DNA of 64,000 nt from an uncultured Acetatifactor sp. (GCA_910584375.1 CAJUAH010000007.1:62001-126000); one strand, 5' to 3'. Shown: positions 26,011 to 34,555, counted from the first letter of the stretch. Notes: generated by a model from the letters alone, not told the origin. Made by a program: numbers and translations.

Positions 26011-27335
26011 AAGGGAAGATAGGTTCCCGGATTCGATCCATATTTTTCTCCCACTGGCTGCTCAAGATCATGTCCCTGCTGCTGGCTTTCGCCCTGTGGT
26101 TCGTGGTAATCAGCACCAATGACCCGGTGGATGAGAAACGGTTTCAGAATATAAAGGTAAGCCTGCTCAATACGGATCTGCTGGCACAAAACGGCCAGGT
26201 ATACGAGATCCTGGACAATACGGACATCCTGCGCACAGTGACATTTGACGCTCCCAGGAGTGTTCGGAACAGTATCCAGCCCGAAGACATCGTCGCGGTG
26301 GCGGATCTGACCAATCTGACGGTGACCAATACGGTGGAAATCAGATTTTCCTGTCCCAAGTATGGCGACCAGGTGCAGAATATCAGCGGCAATATAGAGT
26401 ATGTCAAGCTGAATATTGAAAAAGAGACCCGCAAGACCGTCAACATCATCTGGAATCAGACCGGCAGTGTGAACGAAGGCTATATGGTGGGAGATATCAG
26501 CCTGGACCGCACCCGACTGGAGATCCAGGGACCGGAATCCGCCATCAATGAGATCAGCCATGCGGAGGTGGACGTGGATGTGACGGGAATCACCGGCACT
26601 GGCAAAGCTTCGGGAACCATCCGGTTGGTGGACGAGAACGGCAATGAGGTAAACCGGGCCTCCGTATCCCGGAATCTGGACAGTGTCACGATCACGGTGA
26701 TCGTGTGGAACACCAAAGAGGTGCCTGTGGTTTACAACTGTTTCGGAACATTGGCGGAAGACTGCCAGGTGACCGGTATGGAGACCAGCGTGGACACGGT
26801 AAGGATAGCGGGCCCCACTGAACTGCTGAATAAGGTGACGCAGTTGGAGGTGTCGGGTGAGGAGGGCATCAATATCACCGGAGCCTTTGAGGACGAAATG
26901 TGTATCGTACACCTGGGAGAACATCTGCCTGAGGGGATTTATTTTGCGGAGAAAAACTTCAACGACGCGGCGGAGGTTAAAGTCCTGATCGAGAAAGCGG
27001 AGGAGAAAAAGATACCGCTGCGGGCTGAGAATATCCAGGTCATCAATGTGCCTGAGGGTGTGACCTGCGAGATCGTGGGCGCCAGTTCCACGCCGCTGGT
27101 GGCGAAGGGCTTGCCGGGTTATATGGCCCTGCTGCAGTCTTCCACCCTGTCCGGCGTGGTGGATGTGAGGGCATGGATGGAGGATTCCAATCTGTCCGAG
27201 CCGCCGGAGGGAGAGTACAGCCTGCCGGTGAACGTCTCCCTGCTGGAGGAGCAGGAGAAGATCAGCACGCCGGCGATCGTTCTGCGCTTTACGCCGGTTC
27301 AGGAGGATGAAGGGGATACCGAAGAAGAGCGATAA
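25992..27335 (+). CDS. cdaR: CdaA regulatory protein CdaR (YbbR-domain protein)
   Basis: A 447-residue protein with a single N-terminal transmembrane helix (about 25-45) followed by an extracytoplasmic array of YbbR-type beta domains to the end. CdaR interacts with CdaA in the membrane and modulates c-di-AMP synthesis, and bridges the enzyme to the cell-wall side. The start overlaps the cdaA stop. Because of the 15-base duplication both ATG 25992 and ATG 26007 are possible starts. The protein ends in an acidic tail. Confidence 0.9.
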   Translation: MKGGKMKGKIGSRIRSIFFSHWLLKIMSLLLAFALWFVVISTNDPVDEKRFQNIKVSLLNTDLLAQNGQVYEILDNTDILRTVTFDAPRSVRNSIQPEDIVAVADLTNLTVTNTVEIRFSCPKYGDQVQNISGNIEYVKLNIEKETRKTVNIIWNQTGSVNEGYMVGDISLDRTRLEIQGPESAINEISHAEVDVDVTGITGTGKASGTIRLVDENGNEVNRASVSRNLDSVTITVIVWNTKEVPVVYNCFGTLAEDCQVTGMETSVDTVRIAGPTELLNKVTQLEVSGEEGINITGAFEDEMCIVHLGEHLPEGIYFAEKNFNDAAEVKVLIEKAEEKKIPLRAENIQVINVPEGVTCEIVGASSTPLVAKGLPGYMALLQSSTLSGVVDVRAWMEDSNLSEPPEGEYSLPVNVSLLEEQEKISTPAIVLRFTPVQEDEGDTEEER

Positions 27336-27361
27336 ACAGAGTATGGGAGGATCGATAGAGA

Positions 27362-28711
27362 ATGGCCAGATTATTTGGAACCGACGGGGTCAGAGGCATT
27401 GCCAACGAAGAACTCACCCCTTTGCTCGCCATGCAGTTGGGACAGGCGGGCGCGTATGTGCTGACGAAGGAGAAAGCTCATAAACCTACGATCATGGTGG
27501 GCTGCGATACCCGCATATCCGGCGATATGCTTGCCAACGCCCTGATGGCGGGAGCCTGCAGCGTGGGCGCGAACTGTGTGTATGTCGGAGTGATACCCAC
27601 GCCGGCGGTGGCATACCTGACGCAGAAGTACAAGGTGGACGCGGGGGTGGTGATCTCCGCCTCCCACAACTCGGTGGAGTTCAATGGCATCAAGTTTTTT
27701 GACGGGGACGGCTACAAGCTGCCGGATGCGTTGGAGGACGAGATTGATTTGCTGATCCGATCCCAGATGCAGGGCGTGAAGTTCCCCATAGGGCCCGGCG
27801 TGGGCAAGATCAAGTACCGCACCGACGCCCGGGAAGAGTATATCAATCACGCGATCCAGTCGGTGAAAGTGGATCTGAGCCATCTGAAGATCGTGGTGGA
27901 CTGCGCGGAGGGAGCGGCTTATTACACTTCGGTGGAGGCGCTGAAGGAGTTGGGCGGCGATGTGGTGGCGATCCATTGCAGTCCCGACGGCACCAATATC
28001 AATGCCAACTGCGGTTCCACCCATATGGAGGAGCTGCAGGCGAGAGTTGTGTATGAGAAGGCGGATATAGGGCTGGCTTTTGACGGGGACGCGGATCGGC
28101 TGCTGGCGGTGGACGGTAACGGCAGGATTGTGGACGGCGACCAGATCATGGCCATCGTGGGCAACTACCTGAAAGGCCAGGGCAGACTGAAAAAAGATAC
28201 CATCGTGGCTACCGTCATGAGCAATCTGGGATTTTTCCTGATGGCAGAGCGGCAGAAACTGCATGTGGAACAGACCAAAGTAGGCGATCGCTACGTGCTG
28301 GAGCGCATGAAGGAGATCGGGGCCAGTCTGGGTGGGGAGCAGTCCGGCCATGTGATATTCCTGGATGAAAATACCACCGGGGACGGCCTGCTCAGCGCGC
28401 TGCATCTGTTACAGGTGATGGTGGAGACCGGCAAACCCCTGTCCGAACTGGCACAGATCATGGAAGTCCTGCCGCAGGCTCTGGTCAGCGCGAAAGTAGC
28501 CAATCACAAGAAAGACCGTTATCTGGAATATCCGGAAATAGCGGAGGCCATCGAGGCACTGGAGAAGAAATTCGCGGGGGAAGGCAGAGTGCTGATCCGT
28601 CCTTCCGGAACCGAGCCGTTGGTGCGGGTCATGATCGAAGGCAAGGATTACGAGGCTATACAAACCGAGGCCACGGCGTTGGCCAAATTGATCCAGGACA
28701 TAATGTTTTAG
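27362..28711 (+). CDS. glmM: Phosphoglucosamine mutase
   Basis: A 449-residue cytoplasmic enzyme converting glucosamine-6-phosphate to glucosamine-1-phosphate for UDP-GlcNAc and peptidoglycan. The phosphoserine loop is ISASHNSVEFNGIK with Ser101 catalytic. The metal site is DGDADR, the sugar loop GGEQSGH, and the phosphate-binding loop RPSGTEPLVR. Length and N-terminus (ARLFGTDGVRG) are standard for GlmM. It closes the cdaA-cdaR-glmM group and can inhibit CdaA in other Firmicutes. Confidence 0.97.
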   Translation: MARLFGTDGVRGIANEELTPLLAMQLGQAGAYVLTKEKAHKPTIMVGCDTRISGDMLANALMAGACSVGANCVYVGVIPTPAVAYLTQKYKVDAGVVISASHNSVEFNGIKFFDGDGYKLPDALEDEIDLLIRSQMQGVKFPIGPGVGKIKYRTDAREEYINHAIQSVKVDLSHLKIVVDCAEGAAYYTSVEALKELGGDVVAIHCSPDGTNINANCGSTHMEELQARVVYEKADIGLAFDGDADRLLAVDGNGRIVDGDQIMAIVGNYLKGQGRLKKDTIVATVMSNLGFFLMAERQKLHVEQTKVGDRYVLERMKEIGASLGGEQSGHVIFLDENTTGDGLLSALHLLQVMVETGKPLSELAQIMEVLPQALVSAKVANHKKDRYLEYPEIAEAIEALEKKFAGEGRVLIRPSGTEPLVRVMIEGKDYEAIQTEATALAKLIQDIMF

Positions 28712-28724
28712 GAGGTAATAACAT

Positions 28725-28988
28725 ATGGTAAGCCAGAAAGTTACGATTAAGAATCCCACCGGACTGCATTTGAGACCGGCGGGGATACTTTGTAAGGAGG
28801 CAATGCAGTTCAAGTCTCTGATCACCTTTAAATTCCGGGACAGCACAGCCAATGCCAAGAGTGTGCTGAGCGTTCTGGGAGCCTGCGTGAAATGCGGAGA
28901 CGAAATTGAATTTCTCTGTGAGGGGGAGGATGAGCAGGAGGCTTTGAAGACCCTGATCGGAGCGGTGGAAAGCGGACTTGGAGAGTAA
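28725..28988 (+). CDS. ptsH: Phosphocarrier protein HPr
   Basis: An 87-residue PTS protein. His15 in GLHLRPAG accepts phosphate from enzyme I; Ser46 in NAKSVLSVLGA is the regulatory HPr-kinase site typical of Firmicutes, so it can serve both sugar transport and carbon catabolite control. AGGAGG-like sequence lies ahead of the ATG, 13 bases after glmM. Enzyme I is not adjacent, so whether this is the main HPr or a second paralogue is open. A strong terminator follows. Confidence 0.93.
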   Translation: MVSQKVTIKNPTGLHLRPAGILCKEAMQFKSLITFKFRDSTANAKSVLSVLGACVKCGDEIEFLCEGEDEQEALKTLIGAVESGLGE

Positions 28989-28993
28989 TATAA

Positions 28994-29026
28994 GGGGCTG
29001 TGAGGATCGATCACGGCCCCTTTTCT
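28994..29026 (+). terminator. Terminator after HPr, at a convergent junction
   Basis: The arms GGGGCTGTGA and TCACGGCCCC (one G-U) around GGATCGA are followed by TTTTCTCATTTT. The convergent PAP2-like gene ends at 29031. Confidence 0.9.
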
Positions 29027-29030
29027 CATT

Positions 29031-29489
29031 TTACAGCTGATAGAACGCGGCGGCCACCAGGATTCCCAGAATACCTCCCATCAGTACCTGAAAGGGTGTG
29101 TGGCCAATAAATTCTTTTAGCTTATCCTGTGCGGACAGCTCGTCCCGTCCCATATCCTCAAAGATCCGGATGATATTGTTAAGGAGTTGGGCCTGTATAC
29201 CCGTCTCACGACGCACGCCGATGGCGTCGTACATGACGATAATCGCGACGATCAGCGCTATGGCAAAGGCGAAACTGGCCGAACCGTATTCCAGATAGGT
29301 GGCTGTGACCAGCGCGCAGACGGTGGCGGAGTGGGAACTGGGCATACCTCCGCTGCCCACCAGGCGTTCCGCCACAAATTTTTTGGTAAAAAGCAGATGG
29401 ATCAGGGTTTTCAGAATCTGGGCGATCAGCCAGCCCAGAGCGGCGGATAAAAAGATCTTGTTTTCAAGTAATCCCGTAAAAAACTCCAT
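29031..29489 (-). CDS. Divergent PAP2-family membrane protein (YuiD/DUF212)
   Basis: A 152-residue membrane protein with four to five hydrophobic segments and the acid-phosphatase-like motif GGMPSSHSATVCAL near residue 50, plus the conserved MYDAIGVRRETG segment. It belongs to the DUF212/YuiD group related to PAP2 lipid phosphatases; activity is unproven. The start at 29489 is chosen because the family begins with a membrane helix directly after the Met and AAAGG lies upstream; longer readings extend into the promoter. It is the only minus-strand gene seen in the window. Confidence 0.85.
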   Translation of the reverse strand: MEFFTGLLENKIFLSAALGWLIAQILKTLIHLLFTKKFVAERLVGSGGMPSSHSATVCALVTATYLEYGSASFAFAIALIVAIIVMYDAIGVRRETGIQAQLLNNIIRIFEDMGRDELSAQDKLKEFIGHTPFQVLMGGILGILVAAAFYQL

Positions 29490-29544
29490 GTTTGTCTCAG
29501 ACCTTTCCATGCAGGCAGCGCCCGCGGTATTTTTTTCTCTGTTC

Positions 29545-29573
29545 ATTATACACGAATCGGGACAGGATATCCA
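29545..29573 (-). promoter_or_regulatory. Promoter of the PAP2-like gene
   Basis: Read on the minus strand: -35 TGGATA (29573-29568), a 17-base spacer and a perfect -10 TATAAT (29550-29545). The -35 lies inside the palindrome at 29557-29580. Confidence 0.7.
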
Positions 29574-29580
29574 GTCCCGA
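29557..29580. repeat. 24-bp near-perfect palindrome, possible operator
   Basis: The arms TCGGGAC and GTCCCGA flank a GGATATCC centre, each separated by a single A. It overlaps the -35 of the minus-strand promoter and lies 19 bases upstream of the -35 of the divergent promoter at 29599. A dimeric repressor site controlling one or both directions is plausible. Confidence 0.55.
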
Positions 29581-29598
29581 GAATAGTTTTTGCAAGTG

Positions 29599-29627
29599 TT
29601 GAAAACAGGGGGGAAATATGTTAAGAT
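29599..29627 (+). promoter_or_regulatory. Promoter opening the polysaccharide locus
   Basis: A -35 TTGAAA at 29599-29604, a 17-base spacer and -10 TAAGAT at 29622-29627, 32 bases ahead of the first gene of the locus. Confidence 0.75.
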
Positions 29628-29658
29628 TTTTGTACCTGAGGGATATGCAAGGAGCGAT

Positions 29659-31872
29659 ATGAGTAAGTTGAATATATGGAAATGGAGAAGTACCAAAATC
29701 ATACTGGCGCTGGCTTTGCTGCTGGCGGTATTCTGCGTGGCGCAGATGTCCCGCAGAGGGCGGGAATATGTGTATGAGGGAGGCACGTGCTTTACCCAGG
29801 GGACGGCGGTGGCGGGACAGCCTGTATATGAGGGGATCAGTCTGCCTCCGGGGTGTTACAGGGTGGCGCTGGAGTACTCCAGCAGCGAGGATCTGCGCAG
29901 CCTGTGCGAGGCTGGGGACGGGACGGTCTTTCCCGGAGGACTGCTGACTAACGGAGAGGTATTTTACAGCGGCCGGTCGGAGACCCGTTTCCAAATGTGG
30001 CTTTTTGAGCGGGCGGACGCACTGCGGATCCTGGTCAATTATGACGGCGTGGGGAGCCTGGAAACGGGGAATCTGCGGATTTATGACACAGGGCAGTTGT
30101 GGACCATGTATCTGGTGATCCTGCTGGCAGCCACATTGCTGGCGCTGGCGGTGCAGCTGCTGCGGGCCTGTGACAGGGCATACGGCATTTCCAGAGAGAA
30201 CAAGGCGGTGCTGTTCTGGCTGTCGGTGATTATTCTGCTGGCTACAGTCCCTTACATGACGGGAGGCGTGCCGTCCGGAGGAGACACCGGGTACCATATG
30301 CACCGGATCGACGGGATCAAAGACGGTATTCTGGCGGGGTATTTTCCGGTGAGGCTGGAGCCCGAGTGGGTACACGGACATGGATACGCCAACGGGATCT
30401 TTTACTGCGGGACGCTGCTGCTGTTCCCGGCTCTGCTGCGGATTGCGGGCTTTCCGGTCACACTGGCGTACAACTGTTATGTGGCGGGGGTCAACATCGC
30501 GACGGCGGTGATCGCCTACTGTTCTTTTGCCCGCGTGTTCAGGGATAAATATATTGGAATCGCGTCCAGCGCTCTTTACACACTGTCCGCGTTCAGACTG
30601 CACCAGGTACTCATCGGCAATGTGGGAGAATACAGCGCCATGATGTTTTTACCGCTGCTGTTGTACGGTTACTGGCGGCTGTTCACACAGGATCGGCGCT
30701 TAAAGGAGTATCGGACATGCTGGCTCCCGCTGGCTTTCGGATACGCGGGACTGTTCCAGACCCATGTGCTGAGCTGTGAGATCACGGCGCTGCTTACGCT
30801 GGTGTTGCTCCTTGTGCGGATAAAGCAGGTTTTTCGCAGGGAGACTTTCAGGGAACTGTGTAAGGGCGCGGCGGGCGCGCTGGCTTTGAGCGCATGGTTC
30901 CTGGTTCCCTTTCTGGATTATACCCTGCGGGAGGATATGCATTTCAAATATGTGTGGGGGAGGACGATCCAGGAGGCGGGTCTGTCTCCGGCGCTGCTCC
31001 TGACCTGGGTGGGTCTTGGAATGGCCCTGGGACTGCTCTGTTTTCTGGCGCTGTGGCTGAGCGGCAGGCTGGGCGACCGGGAGGAAAATGTATGGAAACT
31101 GGGCAGACTTTCACTGCTTTTGGGCATATGTCTGATGCTGATGAGTCTGCGCCTTTTTCCCTGGGACAGGATACAGCAGACTGTTTCCTGGGCGGCGCCC
31201 CTGATCAGCAGCCTGCAGTTTCCCCGCCGTTTTCTGGGGTGGGGCAGCGCCCTTTTGACGGCGCTGTGCGGCTGCTGTCTGTATTATTTTAAAACCGGCA
31301 AGAAACACCTGTTATGGAATGCCGGACTTATGACGGTCGCCGTATCTGTGATCCTCTCCGGCGTATATTATACCAATGGCGTTGACCGGGATATGTCCCG
31401 GACTTATCTCTACAATATACAGGGAATGGGTTACGGCTATATATCAGGAGCGGAGTATCTGGTGCAGGGTACGGAGCATGAGAGCCTGCTGTACCGCGGA
31501 CCGGTGTCCGGCGGCGCGGTGACGGTCACAGACTATGAGAAGGGAGCGCTCAGGGCGCAGTTTACCTGCTGCAACGCCGACCGTCAGGAAGGCTATGTGG
31601 AACTGCCGCTGCTGCATTATTACGGATACAGAGCCTACGGAGAGGACGGAGAACTCACCGTGCGCAAGGGGGAGAACAATCTGGTCAGGGTGGTGATCCC
31701 GCCTGGATGCCATACCGCCGTCAGGGTGCGGTTTGTCAGTCCCTGGTACTGGCGGGTTGCCGAGGGGGTCAGTTATCTTACGGCTGCGGCAATTTTGTTA
31801 ATGTGTATAAGGAAACGGCGTATCAAAAGGAGTGAAAGAGGGAAACATGAGAGGATTCCTGCGAAAGCATGA
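29659..31872 (+). CDS. Large PTPS-related/GT-C-like membrane protein
   Basis: A 737-residue polytopic membrane protein. An N-terminal helix (12-30) and a soluble extracytoplasmic domain (about 35-145) precede about eleven membrane segments. The loop GGDTGYHMHRIDGIKDGI and the following PEWVHGHGYANGIF pattern resemble the 6-pyruvoyl-tetrahydropterin-synthase-related membrane family, a GT-C-like group. A C-terminal soluble stretch and last helix end the protein. It probably transfers or handles lipid-linked sugars, but the substrate is unknown. ATG 29659 has AAGGAGC upstream. The next gene overlaps it and encodes a shorter paralogue. Confidence 0.65.
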   Translation: MSKLNIWKWRSTKIILALALLLAVFCVAQMSRRGREYVYEGGTCFTQGTAVAGQPVYEGISLPPGCYRVALEYSSSEDLRSLCEAGDGTVFPGGLLTNGEVFYSGRSETRFQMWLFERADALRILVNYDGVGSLETGNLRIYDTGQLWTMYLVILLAATLLALAVQLLRACDRAYGISRENKAVLFWLSVIILLATVPYMTGGVPSGGDTGYHMHRIDGIKDGILAGYFPVRLEPEWVHGHGYANGIFYCGTLLLFPALLRIAGFPVTLAYNCYVAGVNIATAVIAYCSFARVFRDKYIGIASSALYTLSAFRLHQVLIGNVGEYSAMMFLPLLLYGYWRLFTQDRRLKEYRTCWLPLAFGYAGLFQTHVLSCEITALLTLVLLLVRIKQVFRRETFRELCKGAAGALALSAWFLVPFLDYTLREDMHFKYVWGRTIQEAGLSPALLLTWVGLGMALGLLCFLALWLSGRLGDREENVWKLGRLSLLLGICLMLMSLRLFPWDRIQQTVSWAAPLISSLQFPRRFLGWGSALLTALCGCCLYYFKTGKKHLLWNAGLMTVAVSVILSGVYYTNGVDRDMSRTYLYNIQGMGYGYISGAEYLVQGTEHESLLYRGPVSGGAVTVTDYEKGALRAQFTCCNADRQEGYVELPLLHYYGYRAYGEDGELTVRKGENNLVRVVIPPGCHTAVRVRFVSPWYWRVAEGVSYLTAAAILLMCIRKRRIKRSERGKHERIPAKA

Positions 31873-32968
31873 GCAGAAAATATATGGGGCGATCCTGATC
31901 ATGCTCCTTGTTTTCCCGCTGATACCGCTGGTCAGCGGTCAGGCCATGAAGGGCAGGGATACCGCTCTGTGGCTGGCCAGGATCGGGGAGATAAAAGAGG
32001 GATTTACCCAGGGGAATTTGTCCTGGTTCCCCTCGGCGGAGCTGACGGCGGCTTACGGCAGCGGGACGATGGCCTTTGATCATGCCCTGTGGCTGTTGGT
32101 TCCCGCGGCGCTGGAGGCGCTGGGGATGGGGGAGCGGCTTGCCTGGAACCTGTTTATGGGATTGCTCCAGTTGGGAACTCTGGGAGCGGTTTTCTATATG
32201 GCAAAGGCTCTTTTTCGGGAGCCGGCGGCGATTCTGGCCGGCGTATGGTTCTATATGAGCTGCCCCTGCCGCCTGTATGTCTGTTTTGACAGAGCGGATG
32301 TGGGAGCGGCGCTGGTATGGATGCTGTGTCCGGTGTTGGCGGGAGGATTGATTCGACTGTGCCGGGCGGGTATAAAGGATCTGTGGGGATGGTGCGGCGC
32401 TGTGCTGGGGTACGGAGGGCTCTGGTATGCGGATGCCCGGCTGGCGCTGCTCACGGGGGCAGTGGCGGCGTGCTGTCTGCTGGCCTGCCGCCGGATCCGG
32501 TGCGTTGCTGCCCTGGCGGCGGGCGGGGCGTTGGGTTTGCCTGCGGTGATCTATCTGCTGCGTTATCTGTTAAAGGGCGGTATGCAGGTCTGGAACCTGC
32601 CCACCGGCAGCATTATGGAGGGCGGATACATGCCGGGACAGTATCTGACGGCGGGCATGTACCGACCGGATCAACCGGGTCTGGGCCTGTTCCTGATGGG
32701 GGCTTTGCTGCTGCTGGCCTGGCTGCGCTTTAGCGGCGACGGGGGCAGGCTGCCCTCCTATGTGTCCGGGGCCCTGGCGGTTGCCGGGATCCTGACGGTC
32801 TGTTCCCTGCGGTACTTTCCGTGGGATTGGCTTCAGCGGCTGGGTCTGCCCTTTCTGCGCTATATTGGGCTGCTGGAGAGCGCCGGCCTCTTTTGGCGCG
32901 GCGCCAATATGCTGCTGTGGGTACCCGCGGCCTGGGCGGTGGCGAAACTGTGTAAAAAGGATGTATAG
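31847..32968 (+). CDS. Shorter PTPS-related/GT-C-like membrane protein
   Basis: A 373-residue membrane protein with about nine hydrophobic segments. Its first loop (GRDTALWLARIGEIKEGF) corresponds to the GDTGYHMHRIDGIKDGI loop of the preceding gene, and a cysteine/aromatic-rich segment (SCPCRLYVCFDRADVGAA) corresponds to the SAFRLHQVLIGNVGEY region. It is therefore a diverged, truncated paralogue in tandem. ATG 31847 is preceded by GAGGG and overlaps the previous gene by 26 bases. Function unknown; possibly a partner of the larger protein. Confidence 0.6.
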   Translation: MRGFLRKHEQKIYGAILIMLLVFPLIPLVSGQAMKGRDTALWLARIGEIKEGFTQGNLSWFPSAELTAAYGSGTMAFDHALWLLVPAALEALGMGERLAWNLFMGLLQLGTLGAVFYMAKALFREPAAILAGVWFYMSCPCRLYVCFDRADVGAALVWMLCPVLAGGLIRLCRAGIKDLWGWCGAVLGYGGLWYADARLALLTGAVAACCLLACRRIRCVAALAAGGALGLPAVIYLLRYLLKGGMQVWNLPTGSIMEGGYMPGQYLTAGMYRPDQPGLGLFLMGALLLLAWLRFSGDGGRLPSYVSGALAVAGILTVCSLRYFPWDWLQRLGLPFLRYIGLLESAGLFWRGANMLLWVPAAWAVAKLCKKDV

Positions 32969-32988
32969 AGTATAGGAAGGAAAAAGAG

Positions 32989-33918
32989 ATGTCTGTTTTG
33001 AGTGTGGTAGTGCCCTGCTATAACGAGGAGGAATCCGTCGCGGATTTCTATACGGAACTGATGAAGAACGAACCGTTTTTCCGGGAAAAGAATCTGGAGG
33101 TGGAGATCCTGTACATTGACGACGGCTCCAGGGATCATACGGCGGCGGAAGTGAAAAAGCTGCGGGAGACGGATCAGCGGGTGCGTCTGATCTCCTTTTC
33201 GCGCAACTTTGGGAAGGAAGCGGGTATGTATGCGGGGCTGGAGAAATCCCGAGGCGATTATGTGGTGCTGATGGATGTGGATTTGCAGGATCCCCCTTCT
33301 CTGCTGCCGGAGATGTATTCCTATATGGAGCAGGGCTTTGATTCTGTGGCTACCAGACGTGTCAGCCGCAAGGGGGAGCCTCCCATCCGATCCTTTTTCG
33401 CAAGACTGTTTTATCGGTTGATGAAACGTATCTCCCGGACGGAGATCATGGACGGCGCCAGAGATTACCGGCTCATGACCCGGCAGATGGTGAACGCCAT
33501 ATTGCAGATGCAGGAGTATAACCGCTTTACCAAGGGCATATACGGTTGGGTGGGATTTCAGACAAAATGGATCGAGTATGAGAATGTGGAGCGGGCCAAG
33601 GGAGAGACCAAGTGGAATTTCTGGAAACTGCTGATCTATTCCCTGGAGGGTATTACCGCGTTCTCCACGGTGCCCCTGAGTATTGCCGCCGTCATGGGGG
33701 TGCTGTTCTGCGCGCTCGCCTTTGCGCTGATCATCTTTATCATAGTGCGCACCAGCATCTTTGGCGATCCGGTCTCGGGCTGGCCCTCTCTGGTATGCAT
33801 CATCTCCCTGATCAGCGGGGTGCAGCTGTTCTGCATGGGCATCATCGGACAGTATCTGGCAAAGACTTATCTGGAAGTAAAGCGGCGGCCTATCTATATC
33901 ATCAAGGACGAAATATAG
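32989..33918 (+). CDS. GT2 polyprenyl-phosphate glycosyltransferase (GtrB/CsbB/DPM1-like)
   Basis: A 309-residue enzyme with an N-terminal GT-A domain (VVVPCYNEEESV; VEILYIDDGSRDHT; metal motif MDVDLQDPP) and two C-terminal transmembrane helices (about 232-258 and 268-292). This layout loads a sugar from a nucleotide donor onto undecaprenyl phosphate at the inner face of the membrane; GT-C enzymes then use it outside. The two upstream GT-C-like membrane proteins are natural consumers. AAGGA precedes the ATG. Confidence 0.88.
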   Translation: MSVLSVVVPCYNEEESVADFYTELMKNEPFFREKNLEVEILYIDDGSRDHTAAEVKKLRETDQRVRLISFSRNFGKEAGMYAGLEKSRGDYVVLMDVDLQDPPSLLPEMYSYMEQGFDSVATRRVSRKGEPPIRSFFARLFYRLMKRISRTEIMDGARDYRLMTRQMVNAILQMQEYNRFTKGIYGWVGFQTKWIEYENVERAKGETKWNFWKLLIYSLEGITAFSTVPLSIAAVMGVLFCALAFALIIFIIVRTSIFGDPVSGWPSLVCIISLISGVQLFCMGIIGQYLAKTYLEVKRRPIYIIKDEI

Positions 33919-33981
33919 AGGTTGTTGCTGGTTTTTGATACAAAATGTTGATATTGGGGGAGTTTCAGCGGTAAAAATGGC

Positions 33982-34010
33982 TATACATTTTTCGACAGAT
34001 ATGATATGAT
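33982..34010 (+). promoter_or_regulatory. Probable promoter of the Spo0A-effector-domain gene
   Basis: A -35-like TATACA at 33982-33987, a 17-base spacer and -10 TATGAT at 34005-34010 (an overlapping TATGAT starts at 34000). An 0A-box match lies between the two elements. Confidence 0.5.
33991..33997 (-). promoter_or_regulatory. 0A box (Spo0A-binding site), perfect core
   Basis: The minus strand reads TGTCGAA followed by AAAT, a full match to the 0A-box core TGTCGAA. It falls inside the promoter of a gene that itself encodes a Spo0A DNA-binding domain, suggesting autoregulation or Spo0A control. Confidence 0.65.
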
Positions 34011-34040
34011 TAGTGCAATCAATTACAGTAAGGGGCAGTA

Positions 34041-34047
34041 CTCGACA
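34041..34047 (-). promoter_or_regulatory. Second 0A-box-like site
   Basis: The minus strand reads TGTCGAG, six of seven core bases, 44 bases downstream of the first 0A box, on the same strand and in the leader of the gene. Confidence 0.4.
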
Positions 34048-34066
34048 TGTGAAAGGGGAATTCATT

Positions 34067-34444
34067 ATGGACATTTCTACTGTAAAAGATTACGAATTGG
34101 AGTGCTATATCACGGAGATCATGCTGGATATAGGCGTTCCGGCACATCTGAAGGGATATCACTATCTGCGTGACGCCATCCTGCTGTCCGGCAGGGACAT
34201 GGAGGTGGTGAGCAGCGTGACAAAGCTGTTGTATCCTACCATCGCGAAACATTTCAAAACCACGGATCAAAAGGTTGAGCGGGCGATTCGCAACGCGATT
34301 GAAGTGTCCTGGACGAGGGGAAACGTCGAGACATTTGAAAAGTTATTTGGATATTCTGCGCAGCAGGGGAAGAGCCGTCCGACCAACAGTGAATACATAG
34401 CCAGGATAGCGGATAAAATGCGGCTGGATATGAAATCAAGATAG
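34067..34444 (+). CDS. Stand-alone Spo0A C-terminal (DNA-binding) domain protein
   Basis: A 125-residue protein that is almost entirely the Spo0A effector domain: ITEIMLDIGVPAHLKGYHYL, VTKLLYPTIAKHFKTT, the recognition region VERAIRNAIEVSWTRGN and the C-terminal RPTNSEYIARIADKMRL. The phosphoacceptor receiver domain is missing, so DNA binding would not need phosphorylation. Conserved recognition residues suggest it still reads 0A boxes, and such sites lie upstream of its own gene. It has its own promoter and terminator inside the polysaccharide locus. AAAGGGG precedes ATG 34067. It may compete with, mimic or be controlled by full-length Spo0A. Confidence 0.88.
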   Translation: MDISTVKDYELECYITEIMLDIGVPAHLKGYHYLRDAILLSGRDMEVVSSVTKLLYPTIAKHFKTTDQKVERAIRNAIEVSWTRGNVETFEKLFGYSAQQGKSRPTNSEYIARIADKMRLDMKSR

Positions 34445-34493
34445 GTAATTGAGAGTTGAATCGCTATTGAAAATGGGTACTGCCACTTATGGA

Positions 34494-34524
34494 GAAAAAG
34501 AGACTGTGTTCGGTCTCTTTTTTA
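34494..34524 (+). terminator. Terminator after the Spo0A-domain gene
   Basis: The arms AAAAAGAGAC and GTCTCTTTTT around TGTGTTCG end in a T run. Confidence 0.85.
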
Positions 34525-34525
34525 G

Positions 34526-34555
34526 TTGTTCAAGGCAGGAAAAATGTGGTACAAT
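34526..34555 (+). promoter_or_regulatory. Promoter of the middle part of the polysaccharide locus
   Basis: A -35 TTGTTC at 34526-34531, an 18-base spacer and an extended -10 TGGTACAAT ending at 34555, directly behind the terminator. Confidence 0.6.
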
